A stretch of DNA of 64,000 nucleotides. Origin: Rheinheimera texasensis DSM 17496. Its GTDB lineage: Bacteria > Pseudomonadota > Gammaproteobacteria > Enterobacterales > Alteromonadaceae. A model generated the notes under the pieces. The model saw only the letters and a list, made by a program, of their open reading frames with translations. It was not told the DNA's origin and ran no database searches. Location: assembly GCF_000711985.1 (NCBI RefSeq), contig NZ_KL544005.1, positions 1,129,970 to 1,193,969 on the forward strand. The letters are read 5' to 3'. Made by a program: the position numbers and the translations under genes. Positions within the stretch are counted from its first letter, which is position 1. The number at the start of each line of letters is the position of its first letter. Shown here one piece after another: positions 27,410-38,400 of this stretch.

Positions 27410-28822
27410 ATGGGCCAGACTTTATATCAGAAGATTTACCAGAGCCACGTGGTCGGCGCCTTAAACGGCAGCACAGATTTGTTGTTTGTCGACCGCCACC
27501 TCATTCACGAAGTGACCAGCCCGCAGGCGTTTGCCGGGCTGCGTCAGGCCGGGCGCAAAGTGCGCCGGCCGGATTTAACTTTCGCCACTATGGACCACAA
27601 CACCTCAACACAAGTACGCAGCTACGACGCTGCTGGCGAGACTTCGCGTAAGCAGCTGGAGGCCTTGGCTGCCAACTGTGCCGAAAGCGGTATTGAGCTG
27701 CTGGACTTGTATCACCCGGATCAGGGCATTGTGCACGTGATTGGCCCTGAGCTCGGTTTAACACAGCCCGGCATGATCATCGTCTGTGGCGATTCACACA
27801 CTTCCACGCACGGTGCTTTTGGTGCCATCGCTTTTGGTATCGGCACGTCCGAAGTTGAGCACGTGCTGGCGACACAAACACTGCCGCAGCAAGTGGCAAA
27901 AACGCTGAAAGTAGAAGTGACCGGCACGCTGTCGCCTTTTGTTACGCCAAAAGACGTGATTCTGGCAGTGATTGGCGCTTTGGGCACGGCCGGTGGTAAC
28001 GGTTATGTCGCGGAATTCTGTGGTGATGCCATCAAAGGCATGACGATGGAAGGCCGGATGACGCTGTGTAACATGAGCATCGAAATGGGCGCCAAAGCAG
28101 GTCTGATTGCGCCGGATGCCACCACTTTTGCGTATCTGGAAGGCCGCCGTTTTGCGCCCAAAGCCGAGCATTGGGATGCCGCTGTCGCCTACTGGCAAAG
28201 CCTGTATTCAGACGCCGACGCGCAGTTCGACAAAGTCGTCTGCATTGACGGCAGCCAAATCAAACCACAAGTGACCTGGGGTACCAATCCAGAGCAAGTG
28301 ATAGCGATTGACCAGCCGGTGCCGGCGCCAGAATCTTTTACTGACCTGATTAAAGCCGACGCCGCCCGCCGCGCGTTGACATACATGGGCTTGGAAGCCG
28401 GCCAGAAACTGACCGATGTTAGCGTCGATGTGGTGTTTATCGGTTCCTGCACCAACAGCCGGATTGAAGATTTACGCGCTGCTGCTGCTGTGGTCGCCGG
28501 TAAAACCGTCGCCGCCGGCGTACGCGCTTTAGTTGTGCCTGGTTCTGGTCAGGTCAAACGTCAGGCGGAAGCAGAAGGCTTAGCCGACACTTTCAAAGCT
28601 GCTGGTTTTGAATGGCGTGAACCGGGCTGTTCGATGTGCCTCGGCATGAATGACGACCGCGTCGATGCCGGTCAGCGCTGCGCGTCCACCTCAAACCGTA
28701 ATTTTGAAGGCCGGCAAGGCCGCGGCAGCCGCACCCATTTAGTCAGCCCGGCGATGGCCGCCGCTGCTGCTATTCACGGCAAATTTGTTGATGTGGCCAC
28801 TTTAACCGGAGCAAGCGCATGA
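27410..28822 (+). CDS. leuC: 3-isopropylmalate dehydratase large subunit
   Basis: A 470-residue subunit of the [4Fe-4S] isopropylmalate isomerase, which interconverts 2- and 3-isopropylmalate with LeuD. The aconitase-family features are visible: [47 protein letters not shown] (first cluster cysteine) and [13 protein letters not shown] (the other two). The ATG at 27410 (MGQTLYQK) has AAGGAG upstream; a longer in-frame reading back into leuB is not translated. It overlaps leuD by 4 nt (ATGA). Confidence 0.98.
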   Translation: MGQTLYQKIYQSHVVGALNGSTDLLFVDRHLIHEVTSPQAFAGLRQAGRKVRRPDLTFATMDHNTSTQVRSYDAAGETSRKQLEALAANCAESGIELLDLYHPDQGIVHVIGPELGLTQPGMIIVCGDSHTSTHGAFGAIAFGIGTSEVEHVLATQTLPQQVAKTLKVEVTGTLSPFVTPKDVILAVIGALGTAGGNGYVAEFCGDAIKGMTMEGRMTLCNMSIEMGAKAGLIAPDATTFAYLEGRRFAPKAEHWDAAVAYWQSLYSDADAQFDKVVCIDGSQIKPQVTWGTNPEQVIAIDQPVPAPESFTDLIKADAARRALTYMGLEAGQKLTDVSVDVVFIGSCTNSRIEDLRAAAAVVAGKTVAAGVRALVVPGSGQVKRQAEAEGLADTFKAAGFEWREPGCSMCLGMNDDRVDAGQRCASTSNRNFEGRQGRGSRTHLVSPAMAAAAAIHGKFVDVATLTGASA

Positions 28823-29421
28823 GTGAGATCTTCGCCAAGGGCCTGGTGTGCCCGCTGGACAAAAATAACGTTGATACCGACCAAATCATCCCGAAGCAGT
28901 TTCTGACCTCGGTCAGCCGTGACGGCTTTGCTGAAGCGCTGTTTTTTGACTGGCGTTATCTGGCCGATGGTAGTGCGAACCCGGAGTTTGTGCTGAACGA
29001 ACCGCAGTATCAAGGTGCATCTGTGCTGCTGACCCGCGCCAATTTTGGCTGTGGTTCCAGCCGCGAACACGCGCCCTGGGCCATTCAGCAATATGGTTTT
29101 AACGTCGTCATCGCCGAAAGTTTTGCTGATATTTTCTTTAATAACAGCATCAACAACGGCATGTTGCTGATTAGCCTCAGCGCTGCCAACATAGATTTTC
29201 TGTTTAACCGCTGTAAACAAGGGCCACAGCAGTGGCACATCGATTTGGCCAATCAGGAAATCTTATTGGGTAATAATGCCGCTATTGGCTTTAGCATTGA
29301 TGCGGATATTAAACAGCGCCTGCTCAGCGGCCTGGATTTTATCGGTGCCAGCGAAACCTTCAGCCCGCAGATTGACCAGTATGAAGCGCGCCGCCGCGCG
29401 GCCCAGCCCTGGTTAGGCTAA
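28819..29421 (+). CDS. leuD: 3-isopropylmalate dehydratase small subunit
   Basis: A 200-residue small subunit that completes the isopropylmalate isomerase with LeuC. It contains the swivel-domain motifs [16 protein letters not shown] near residue 14, [14 protein letters not shown] and [13 protein letters not shown], the substrate-specificity elements of this family. The ATG overlaps the leuC stop (ATGA), which implies coupled translation and a 1:1 ratio. A strong terminator follows 10 nt after the stop codon. Confidence 0.98.
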   Translation: MSEIFAKGLVCPLDKNNVDTDQIIPKQFLTSVSRDGFAEALFFDWRYLADGSANPEFVLNEPQYQGASVLLTRANFGCGSSREHAPWAIQQYGFNVVIAESFADIFFNNSINNGMLLISLSAANIDFLFNRCKQGPQQWHIDLANQEILLGNNAAIGFSIDADIKQRLLSGLDFIGASETFSPQIDQYEARRRAAQPWLG

Positions 29422-29431
29422 CTGGCTGCAG

Positions 29432-29466
29432 ACAGCGATGTACATTCGCAGTACATCGCTGTTTTT
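29432..29466 (+). terminator. leuABCD terminator
   Basis: A perfect 12-bp stem, ACAGCGATGTAC (29432-29443) with GTACATCGCTGT (29451-29462), a 7-nt loop and a T run that continues to 29466. Confidence 0.92.
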
Positions 29467-29675
29467 CTTCTGTTTTCAGCAAGTTTTCAGCATCTTCCAT
29501 TCATTTTTATCAAGCTTCGTTCACAGTTCACACACCTAACACCCTATAACAGGGAAAAGTCTAAATTTATTGGGTAAAACAATAACTTCCTGACTATGCT
29601 CGATCGGTAACACGCAAATACATCAGGGTCTGTGAAGCTGTCGGAACCCGGGGCCAAGCGCAGGAAAACCCGACG

Positions 29676-31892
29676 GTGCATACTGAAAATCTGACGATCC
29701 TGTTCGTAGATATCGCTGGCTTCACCGCCACCACCAATCGCCAGTCGCGCCGGCAAAACGCCTCTTTGCTGCAAAATTTTGAAAGCCTGCTAAAACCGCA
29801 GATTAAAAAATTCTCCGGCCAGCTGGTGAAATCAATTGGCGATGCGTTATTACTCACCTTCCGCTCACCCACAGACGCCATGTTATGCGCCTGCCGCATG
29901 CAGGACCGGCTGGCGCTGCATCACCAGCAATATCCTGACGAACAGCCGATTGTGATCCGCATCGCCGCCCATTTGGGGGAAGTCCGCACCGCCCGTCACG
30001 ACATTTTTGGCGAAGCCGTCAATCTGGCATCCCGCATCGAAGCCGTGACGCCGCCGGGTGAAATTTATCTGTCTGAAGCGGTGTTTCTGGCGATGAACAA
30101 GACCGAAGTTCATGTACAAAGCGCCGGGCAATTTCAGCTGGACGGCTTTGACCACCCGCTACATCTGTATAAAGTCCAGCAAGACCCGTTGCTGGAATTA
30201 CCCTTTGGATCATCATCGACAGACCTGCTGCCCAACAATACTCAAAAGCACTGGCGTATGACGGCGCTGGTATTTATTACTCTCTTAGGCGTGGCGACGA
30301 CAACCGTATATCTCCAGGATCCGCCACTGGCCCCTGCAGCTTTGCCCGCTACAACGCAACGCAGCAGTCAGTATGTAACGGCAGACCTGACTGCGATTAA
30401 CGATAACCAACTGCCCGCAGAATTTCGTTTTGGCCTGCAACTGGCCATAGAACAGGCGATTCAGCGTATTCCTGGCTTATATCTGGCACCAGAAGATGGA
30501 TCGGTGTCGACCGATTATAGGTTGCGGGTGAATCTGGTTATGCGGGTCTTCCCGAAACCCGCCGAATTGCACTTCACACTCGAGCGGCCAGCGACACCAG
30601 CCAAGCAACAATGGGGAATTCAGTGGTCCGGACAACAGCAACAACAGACGTTACGTCAAGTACAACAACAACTAATCCAATTGTTCAGTCAAATCACTGG
30701 TGTGGCTGCGCTGAATACGCCGCCGACAGATATCGATGTCCCAGACAGTTTTTATCAGCAATATCTGCAAGCACGTCAATGGCTGCAACAAGGTGAGCAA
30801 AGCCAGAATCCCCGATTACTGCAGCAAAGCAGAGACCAACTCCGGCATGTCGTCACAGCGTTACCGGAATTCCGGGCTGGGCGGCAAGCATTGTGTAACG
30901 CTATGCTCCACTTGTTTGAATGGCGAGGAGATCACTCGCAACTGACGGATGCAGCACCTTATTGCCAGAAACTGATAGAAGGCGCGGCAGACAGTGATGA
31001 CTGGCTGGCCTATGGCCGCTGGCTGGCATTACAGCAAGACAAACAAACCGCCGCCAAAGCCTTGCTACAGGCATTAACAACTAACCCTAAATCTGGCCAG
31101 GCTTATGCGTTGCTGTCACGTTTATATCTGCAGGATAATCAGCCACTGGAAGCAGAACTGGTACTGAAGCGTGCTGTCTCTTTACAACCTGACTATTGGC
31201 CGGCAATCCAGCTTATGGCTGTCTTTCAGCTGGAACAAGGACAGCTACAGGCTGCTGTGGCCAATTTTAAAAAAGTCGTCCTGCTTGCCCCTGAGAATGC
31301 TGTAGCATTGACTAATCTTGGCTCCGCTTATTTATACAGCGGCCAGTTGCAGGCCGCGGCCGACACCTATCAAGCAGCACTGCAAATCCAGCCCGAACCT
31401 TTTATTCAGGCCAACCTGGCTACCGTTTACTACTATCTTGGCCGCTTGCAGGATGCAATAGCGCTGTATCAGCAGGCTCTAAAAACCAGTCCTGATGAAT
31501 ATGAATTTCACGGCAATATTGCCGATGCTTACCGGCAGAACCAACAGCCCAGTGAAGCCAGACTGCATTATCAGCTGGCACTGCGGGCCCTAGAGCAGAA
31601 GCCAACACTGACAGCCCGTGAGCTGGCGCTGAAAGCGCATTATTTAAGTGCGTCCGGCGACAGTGCCAATAGCCAAAAGCAAATGAAACAGGCACTGCAA
31701 CAACAACAAAATAATGCCGAAACCTGGCTGCTGGATGCATTAATGAAAGCGCGTCAGGGTGAAAATTCTGCGGCGTTGCTATCAGCAAAACAAGCAGTCC
31801 GACTGGGTTTCCCGGCAAAGTTACTGGCGGTAGAACCCGATCTGCGGGCCCTCGCTGCGGATCCGCAATTTCTGGCGTTGCTCAGTCAATGA
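29676..31892 (+). CDS. Class III adenylate cyclase with periplasmic TPR domain
   Basis: A 738-residue protein starting at a GTG. The N-terminal cyclase domain (1-165) has both metal aspartates (ILFVDIAGFT and VKSIGDALLL), the Lys of VKSIGD and an Asp (RHDIFGEAVN) that specify ATP, and the Asn/Arg pair in VNLASRIEA, so it should be catalytically competent and produce cAMP. One membrane helix (about 195-212) is followed by a periplasmic domain: a ~120-residue alpha/beta part, then seven or more TPR repeats (about 340-700). This layout (cytoplasmic cyclase, membrane helix, external TPRs) suggests a sensor for an envelope or secreted protein. AGGA lies 11 nt upstream of the GTG. The small cysteine-rich gene 31 nt downstream is probably cotranscribed. 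Confidence 0.88.
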   Translation: MHTENLTILFVDIAGFTATTNRQSRRQNASLLQNFESLLKPQIKKFSGQLVKSIGDALLLTFRSPTDAMLCACRMQDRLALHHQQYPDEQPIVIRIAAHLGEVRTARHDIFGEAVNLASRIEAVTPPGEIYLSEAVFLAMNKTEVHVQSAGQFQLDGFDHPLHLYKVQQDPLLELPFGSSSTDLLPNNTQKHWRMTALVFITLLGVATTTVYLQDPPLAPAALPATTQRSSQYVTADLTAINDNQLPAEFRFGLQLAIEQAIQRIPGLYLAPEDGSVSTDYRLRVNLVMRVFPKPAELHFTLERPATPAKQQWGIQWSGQQQQQTLRQVQQQLIQLFSQITGVAALNTPPTDIDVPDSFYQQYLQARQWLQQGEQSQNPRLLQQSRDQLRHVVTALPEFRAGRQALCNAMLHLFEWRGDHSQLTDAAPYCQKLIEGAADSDDWLAYGRWLALQQDKQTAAKALLQALTTNPKSGQAYALLSRLYLQDNQPLEAELVLKRAVSLQPDYWPAIQLMAVFQLEQGQLQAAVANFKKVVLLAPENAVALTNLGSAYLYSGQLQAAADTYQAALQIQPEPFIQANLATVYYYLGRLQDAIALYQQALKTSPDEYEFHGNIADAYRQNQQPSEARLHYQLALRALEQKPTLTARELALKAHYLSASGDSANSQKQMKQALQQQQNNAETWLLDALMKARQGENSAALLSAKQAVRLGFPAKLLAVEPDLRALAADPQFLALLSQ

Positions 31893-31923
31893 CCCCTCTT
31901 TCCATGACAAAAAGGACAGAACC

Positions 31924-32403
31924 ATGAAGAAGATACCATTGTTGTTATTGCTAAGCGGTGTGCTGTTATGCAGTTGGGCCGCTGTTGCTAAGTGTGACAA
32001 AGAACGCGAAAATCAGACCATAGAAATCAGCCGAAATGGCAGTGTAATCGCGGTGGAAAACAAAGAATTCAGTCAAAAATGCGTGGTAAAAAACAACAAA
32101 AAGCACGACGAGAATACCGGCTCGCAACTGGTTTGGCTATTCCGTGATATCCCTTGTCCGCCGGGGCATTGCCGGGTGGAATTAGACGGCAATCCAGAAT
32201 TAACTAAAGAAGTTTTTAAATGCGACATCGGCAACGAGCAAAAAAGCCGCTGCCGGTTAAAAGTCAATAAACTGAAAAAGTTGTGCCGCAACCTTGACCC
32301 CGGCGATAACAAAGACAGCTGTGAATTTAACTACCGGATTTGGGTTGGCGATCAGGAAATCGACCCAACTATTATTATCCGCCCCAGACCGATGGCGGAA
32401 TAA
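31924..32403 (+). CDS. Secreted cysteine-rich protein downstream of the TPR cyclase
   Basis: A 159-residue exported protein with a clear signal peptide (MKKIPLLLLLSGVLLCSWAAVA|K). The mature part has eight cysteines, an even number consistent with four disulfides, and a beta-rich, strongly charged composition (KNNKKHDENTG, IPCPPGHCRVELDG). I do not recognise a family. AAGGA gives a good ribosome-binding site. Its position just after a cyclase with an external TPR domain makes it a candidate ligand or modulator of that sensor, which is inference only. Confidence 0.78.
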   Translation: MKKIPLLLLLSGVLLCSWAAVAKCDKERENQTIEISRNGSVIAVENKEFSQKCVVKNNKKHDENTGSQLVWLFRDIPCPPGHCRVELDGNPELTKEVFKCDIGNEQKSRCRLKVNKLKKLCRNLDPGDNKDSCEFNYRIWVGDQEIDPTIIIRPRPMAE

Positions 32404-32422
32404 CAAGCTTTGTACGCCTTGG

Positions 32423-32447
32423 CAACAGCCCGCTTGGCGGGCTGTTG
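32423..32447. terminator. Hairpin between convergent genes
   Basis: CAACAGCCCGC (32423-32433) pairs perfectly with GCGGGCTGTTG (32437-32447) around TTG. There is no proper T tract, so it is either a weak terminator serving both converging genes or an RNA-stabilising hairpin. Confidence 0.5.
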
Positions 32448-32455
32448 CTGCAGAT

Positions 32456-34114
32456 TCAGTCCCGAATGTCTGTGCGTAGCAGATTGTGCTGCATGAACTC
32501 CTGTTGACGCGGATCGCGGATTGCCAAGCCATCGCTTTGCAGGGGGGCTGCCGCTGACAGTGCTTGTTGAGTTTGTGCTTGCTGCGCCGCGGTCAGCACC
32601 GGACAGCTGTTATTGCCGGCATAAAACAACGCTGTTTTTAACAGGCCTTCCTGTGCATCACCAAGCGGTTTGCTCAGGTCGTCCGCCACCGGGCAGCCTT
32701 TGATATCAGCGGCAAACTGCGGGGCTGGTTTTGGTGTGAAACCGGCGGCATAATCACCAAAACCTTTGGCGTTGACGCCGCTGAACTGAATGGTGAAATA
32801 AGTGGTGCCGCAGTTGTCGGTCGGATAAAAACCATAAGGTTTGCCACAGGTTTTGCCGCCAATCTGGATCACCTCGACATCAATCCCCCGCAAGGCGTTG
32901 ATAAAGGCTTCGCTGGCCGAGCAGGTATTGTCGGTGGTCAGCACAAAAATCCGGTTCAGGCTGAGGTTAGGCAAGGTCTGATTGGTCAGCCGACCGGCGT
33001 TGTAGTCGATACCGCGGCTATAAAACGGTGTGGGTTCCAGTGCTTCGCCGGTCACCGGATCGGTATTCGGATATTTATCGTTAAACTGCAACTTGTCGAA
33101 ATAACGCGACTGGATTTGATTCGGGCCGCTGACCATATAACCAAACTGCGATGCCAGCGCCAGCAAACCACCACCGTTATAGCGCAGGTCGACGACCAGC
33201 TCACTGACTGCTTCGTTGCGGAACTGCTCCACAGCACTAATCAGCTGTGGCTGCGCTGCGGCGATGTGAGTATTAAACTGCAGATAACCGACTTTTTTAC
33301 TGCCGCTTTGCAGCACTTTGACGTTATGCACCGGCACCGTCGACACATCGGCAGATTGCAAAGTGAAGGATTTGCGGCTGCCGTCGGCTTGTTGCACCGT
33401 AAATTGGTGGCTTTCACCGGCTTTGGCCGGGAATAACGCGGCGTTGATAGCATTGACGCCGGCCTGGGTATTGTCGTTGACGAAATCTATACCATCAACT
33501 TCCAACAGCTTCGAACCACGGCTCAGCAATGCAGTCGCCGCTGGACTACCAGGTTCGGTGTAAGCGACGGTCAGCTGACGCGGTGGCCGGGTCGCAGTGA
33601 AAATCCACTCAATACCATAGCCACTGGTGACCGCAGACTGGGTTTGCTTTTTGTACTCAGCAGTATCCTGATAAAAATGGAAATTGTCTTTGGCGGCACC
33701 GGAATCGGTTTTGTTGCTGGTTTTCAGCAGGTCAAAATAGGCCAAAGTGCTGTATGACGCCGGGTCAAGATCGGGCAATTCCTTGTACCACAGATAAGTT
33801 CTGTTGCTCCAGGAACGCAGCCAGAGCTTTTCATGCATGGCGGTACCGGCTTTGTCCGGATAGGCGCTGTTACTGAACGGGTCTGTACCGCTGCGTGGCG
33901 TGGCGCAGAAGTTCTGTAACGTCGACTCAGCGGCATATTGACCCGCTATCCAGGTTGGCGCTGTCGGAGTGGTTGGCGTTGTGGTGCCGGTGCCGGGTGT
34001 AGTACCGGGATTAGTCCCACTGTTGCTGTCGCCGCCGATGGTCCCGCCACCGCCACAAGCACTGAGCAAAGCAGAACTAAAGACGATAACGCTACTGTAT
34101 ATCCACTGTTTCAT
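32456..34114 (-). CDS. S41-family (C-terminal processing-type) peptidase lipoprotein
   Basis: A 552-residue lipoprotein: signal with lipobox LLSAC followed by a glycine run and a threonine/proline linker. A PDZ domain (about 165-240; GSPAATALLSRGSKLLEVDG) precedes the S41 protease core: LVVDLRYNGGG, then TTDNTCSASEAFINAL with the nucleophile Ser at about 399, and GGKTCGKPYGF with the catalytic Lys about 25 residues on. The Ser/Lys dyad therefore appears intact. Such proteins degrade or trim envelope proteins; substrate unknown. I take the ATG at 34114, with GGAG upstream, rather than the longer reading to 34255, which would overlap the divergent promoter region. Confidence 0.88.
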   Translation of the reverse strand: MKQWIYSSVIVFSSALLSACGGGGTIGGDSNSGTNPGTTPGTGTTTPTTPTAPTWIAGQYAAESTLQNFCATPRSGTDPFSNSAYPDKAGTAMHEKLWLRSWSNRTYLWYKELPDLDPASYSTLAYFDLLKTSNKTDSGAAKDNFHFYQDTAEYKKQTQSAVTSGYGIEWIFTATRPPRQLTVAYTEPGSPAATALLSRGSKLLEVDGIDFVNDNTQAGVNAINAALFPAKAGESHQFTVQQADGSRKSFTLQSADVSTVPVHNVKVLQSGSKKVGYLQFNTHIAAAQPQLISAVEQFRNEAVSELVVDLRYNGGGLLALASQFGYMVSGPNQIQSRYFDKLQFNDKYPNTDPVTGEALEPTPFYSRGIDYNAGRLTNQTLPNLSLNRIFVLTTDNTCSASEAFINALRGIDVEVIQIGGKTCGKPYGFYPTDNCGTTYFTIQFSGVNAKGFGDYAAGFTPKPAPQFAADIKGCPVADDLSKPLGDAQEGLLKTALFYAGNNSCPVLTAAQQAQTQQALSAAAPLQSDGLAIRDPRQQEFMQHNLLRTDIRD

Positions 34115-34285
34115 CGCACACTCCAGACTCATTGATCCCTTATTCCTGCAGGATGATAACAAAAAGTTATCACCTAAGTTAATTACTTGCCCTACGTCAA
34201 TCAAGCTTGATTTGCCAGCAGCATTTGTTGCAAAAATCGCCAATTGTTTCCACACTCAGGCAGTGCACATACAAGGAGCATCGTG

Positions 34286-35437
34286 ATGACCAGTCTGGCC
34301 CCGAGTCAAATTCTGCAACTGTTTCAGGGTGGCGGCAGTGTTAATCAGCGCTTAGCCAATTTACACGACCGTGTTCTGCAAACCATGCCTGCCATCAGCC
34401 GGATCGCCTGCGCTTTGTATGAACCTTCCAGCCAACTGCTAAAAACATTTATCAACAGTACCAAAGAAGGCCAGGCCATCAGCGGCTATGAAGCCAAGAT
34501 CGATAGTTGCGGCGAACTGAGTCTGCTGGCAAAAAATGGCAGCTGCCGGGTCATTGACGATATCCCACTGCAAATCAAATCGGGTAATCAACATTCCGAC
34601 TGGCTCTTATCACAACCCTACCGTAGTTCCTTTACCGTTCCTATGTACGATAACGGCGGCTTTTTGGGTTTTATCTTTTTCGATTCCGCAGAACCCGGTT
34701 ATTTTGATGCCCGCGTGCAACGCGACCTGTTGCTCTACTGCAATCTGATTAATATGGCGTTATCTGCCGAACTGTCCGCAGTCCGTGCCGTTTTGGTGTC
34801 GGCACAAGTGGCGCGGGAATTTGTTGATTTACGTGACTTTGAGACTGGAGCCCATCTGGAACGCATGGCGCAATATGCCCGACTAATCGCGAAATCGGTA
34901 GCAGCCTATTTTCAGCTTAGCGATGAAACCATTGAACACATCTATCTGTTTGCTCCTTTACACGACATTGGCAAAATTGGCATTCCAGATCAGATCCTGC
35001 TAAAGCAAGGACCGCTGACCCCCGACGAAAGAGCATTGATGCAAACGCATGTGGAAAAAGGTGAGCAACTGATGCAAAAAGTCATTGGTGATTTTGGTCT
35101 GCAACACCTGCCGGATTCAGAGATTATGCATAATATTGTGGCCTGCCATCATGAGTTTCTGGACGGTTCAGGCTACCCACGTGGTTTGCGTGGTGACGAG
35201 ATCCCTATCGAAGCCCGCATCGTTACAGTGGCGGATATTTTTGATGCACTGACCAGTCAGCGGCCCTATAAAAAGCCATGGACAGCTGAAGCTGCGATGA
35301 TAGAACTCCACCGAATGGCTGAAACCGGCCTGGTCGATAGGCGCTGTGTCGAAGCTTTAGCCGGAGAGCTCGAAAAAGCCCAATGGATTGCCCGGCATTT
35401 TGTTGATGCACATATAGCGGAAAGCCCAACCCACTAA
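34286..35437 (+). CDS. GAF-like/HD-GYP c-di-GMP phosphodiesterase
   Basis: A 383-residue cytoplasmic protein. An N-terminal GAF-like sensor domain (about 10-165) precedes an HD-GYP domain with GAHLERMAQYA, HDIGKIGIPD (226-235), and HHEFLDGSGYPRGLRGDEIP (288 on). All metal-binding histidines and the GYP signature are present, so it should hydrolyse c-di-GMP to pGpG/GMP. The ATG at 34286 lies 9 nt after AAGGAG; a GTG one codon earlier is possible. Its stop codon directly abuts the stop of the converging GGDEF-EAL gene, with no intergenic base, so the two c-di-GMP genes may interfere at the RNA level. Confidence 0.93.
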   Translation: MTSLAPSQILQLFQGGGSVNQRLANLHDRVLQTMPAISRIACALYEPSSQLLKTFINSTKEGQAISGYEAKIDSCGELSLLAKNGSCRVIDDIPLQIKSGNQHSDWLLSQPYRSSFTVPMYDNGGFLGFIFFDSAEPGYFDARVQRDLLLYCNLINMALSAELSAVRAVLVSAQVAREFVDLRDFETGAHLERMAQYARLIAKSVAAYFQLSDETIEHIYLFAPLHDIGKIGIPDQILLKQGPLTPDERALMQTHVEKGEQLMQKVIGDFGLQHLPDSEIMHNIVACHHEFLDGSGYPRGLRGDEIPIEARIVTVADIFDALTSQRPYKKPWTAEAAMIELHRMAETGLVDRRCVEALAGELEKAQWIARHFVDAHIAESPTH

Positions 35438-38400
35438 TCATGTATCCAACTGGCACCAGGGTTGTTCGGTCTGCCAGTGACGGATCCAGCCTGCGATCTC
35501 AGCGGCCGGCATAGGCCGGGCAATACCGTATCCCTGGGCCAGCTCACAACCGATACTTATCAGGGCTTTGGCGTGCGCCATAGTCTCCACACCTTCAGCA
35601 ATCACACTGCGGTCAAACACGCTTGCAAGCTGCACCACGCCGGCAACAATATTGTGGTCATCCGGATCTTCCAGCATATCGCGGACAAAACTCTGGTCGA
35701 TTTTCAGGCTATGGACCGGTAGCTGACGCAGATAGGTCAAAGACGAATAACCGGTGCCAAAATCATCGAGCGCAAAACGCACGCCAAAACCCTGACAGCG
35801 CCTTAACGCGTCGCGTGCGGCGGCTAAATCATGGATAGCGGTGCTTTCCAGAATTTCCAGTTCAATCTGCCCTGGACTGAGCTGTGGGTAATGCTGTAAC
35901 AAGCCAGACAGCTGGGCGGCAAAGTCGGCATTCAGTAAGTGGCTGGCACTGATATTGATACCAACTTCCAGCTGAATCCCTTCAGCCAGCCAGCTGTCAG
36001 CCTGCATGATGCCGGCATGTAACACAAACTGGCCAAACTGGCTTTCCAGCTCGCTGCCTTCGATAAAAGGCAAAAATGCTGCCGGCGACAACAAGCCGCG
36101 CTGCGGATGTTGCCAGCGGATCAGCGCTTCGACCCCTACCACTGCACCGCTGCGTAAATTCACTTTCGGCTGATAAAACAGCACAAACTGATGCTGCTGC
36201 AAGGCTTCATGCAGTTGTTCCAGCATCATCCGGTGCTCCTGCGCTTCGCGCTCGTGCTCAGGGTCAAACCACTGAATACGGTTGCGGCCGGCCTCTTTGG
36301 CCTGATACATGGCTTTGTCAGCATGGCGCAGCAGCGTATCAGGGTCGGCGTTGTCATCCGGATATAAACTGACACCGATACTGCTGGTCAGCGAGATTTC
36401 GATACCGTCGAGCTGCAAAGGCCGGTTGACCGCCTGCAACAGCCGTTTGACGATATGGTTGCCTTCCGGCAGCGCCGGCATATCCGACAGCAACACGACA
36501 AATTCATCACCGCCAAGCCGAGCCAGCGTGTCGTCGTGGCGCAGCGCAGACTGGAGCTGGTGACTCAGCGCCAGTAACACGCGATCACCAAAGGCGCTGC
36601 CGTGCTCTTCGTTAATTTGCTTAAAACCATCGATATCAATCAGGCACACTGCACAACGTTGTCCGGTTTGCAGAGCGCGGATCAGCGTCTGATTAAAGCG
36701 CGACAACAGCAAACGCCGGTTCGGCAGGCCGGTTAAAGCATCAAAATTCGCCACTTTATCCAGTTCAGCGGCATGGGCTTTGAGCTGACTGATATCAGCA
36801 AAAATACCGATATATTGCCGGATTTTGCCATCGGCATCGCGGACCACTGAAATCGACAGCATTTCGGTATACACAGTACCGTCTTTGCGTTTATTGATGA
36901 TTTCGCCGCGCCAGAAGCCATGTTGCTGCAACTGATGCCACATCTGCTGATAAAAGCCTTTTTCATGCAGACCGGACGATAAAATACGTGGCGATTTGCC
37001 TTCAACTTCAGCCGCGCTATAGCCGGTAATACGGCAAAACGCCGGGTTGACCCGGATAATCCAATTCTCTGCATCAACCAGCATCATGCCGTCATAGCTG
37101 CCGGCAAACATCAGCTCTGCCAGCCGCAGTGTTTCTTCATTGTGCCGGCGCTGCTGAATATCGGTGTGAGTGCCGGCCAGCTGCAGCGGCGCGCCGTCAG
37201 CCGAGCGCGTGACGATTTTGCCGCGGGTCAGTATCCAGCGCCAATTGCCGTCTTTACAACGGGCGCGAAATTCCACTTCATGCAGCGGCGCCAGGCCTTG
37301 CAGATGTTGCTCAAGCGACCGGTCTACCGCAGCAAAATCTTCAGGGTGCACCAGCTGCGGCCAGTTATCCGGCCGCACATCCATTTCACCGGGCTGATAC
37401 CCCAACATAGTCTCAAAGCGTTCACTTACCTGCATCCGCTGTTGTTGCAAGTCCCATTCCCAGAAACCCTGCTCTGAGCCTTCCAGTACACGCTGCAGCA
37501 AACGCTTCTGACCGACCATGGCAGTAATATCGCGGGCAATACCAAAGGTGCCGCAGAGCTGTTGACGATGGTCAAACAATGGCCCTTTGCTGACGGAATA
37601 CAAAAGTGGTTTACCATCAGCCGCCTGAATTTGTTCCTGAAAATGCAGCACTTGTTGCTGCTGCCGTACTTTGGCATCATTTTGCTGCCACACCACAACC
37701 TGGGACGGGTCCAGCAATTCGATGTCGGTACGACCGATAATCTGACTGGCATCGCGGCCAAAAGCCCGACAAGCCGCCTGATTCACCAGCTGATATCGTC
37801 CGGCGTTGTCTTTGGTAAACACGACGTCGTCAGTGCCTTCAATCACCGCATCTAACAAACGCTGCTGCTGACCCACGTGATACGTTTTGTTGCGCAGTTG
37901 CTGGCATAACCAGCTGACGGTCAAGCCGTTAATCGTCAGAAACAACCACTGCAGCTGCATATACAGGCTTTGCTCCGGACCACTTAACGTGTGCCGGACA
38001 ATCCAGCCGACGGCCATCGCTGACAACAGCGTGGCAAAAATACCGGGGCCAAAACCACCAAAAACGGCCGCCAGAATGACCGGAAATAACTGAAGGATCA
38101 TCATTGGCTTAGTGGCTATATCCACCGGCAATAACACACGGAACCACAGCATCATGCCCACCAGCAACGCCGCCAGCAGATAATCGCGAACCTGACTCTG
38201 CCGGTGATTCAGTGGCAACACACTGCGCTCGACGCCTGCCGGCAATGGCACATTTTTCAGCGCCAGCGACAAGCCGACCGCGCTGACCAACACAAACAAC
38301 ATGCCCTTCAGCATCGAGACTTTCAGCAGCTGCTCCGGGCCTATCAGCAGCAGCAACAACTGGTCAGACAAAAAAATCCAGCTGAGCGCCAGCACCAGAT

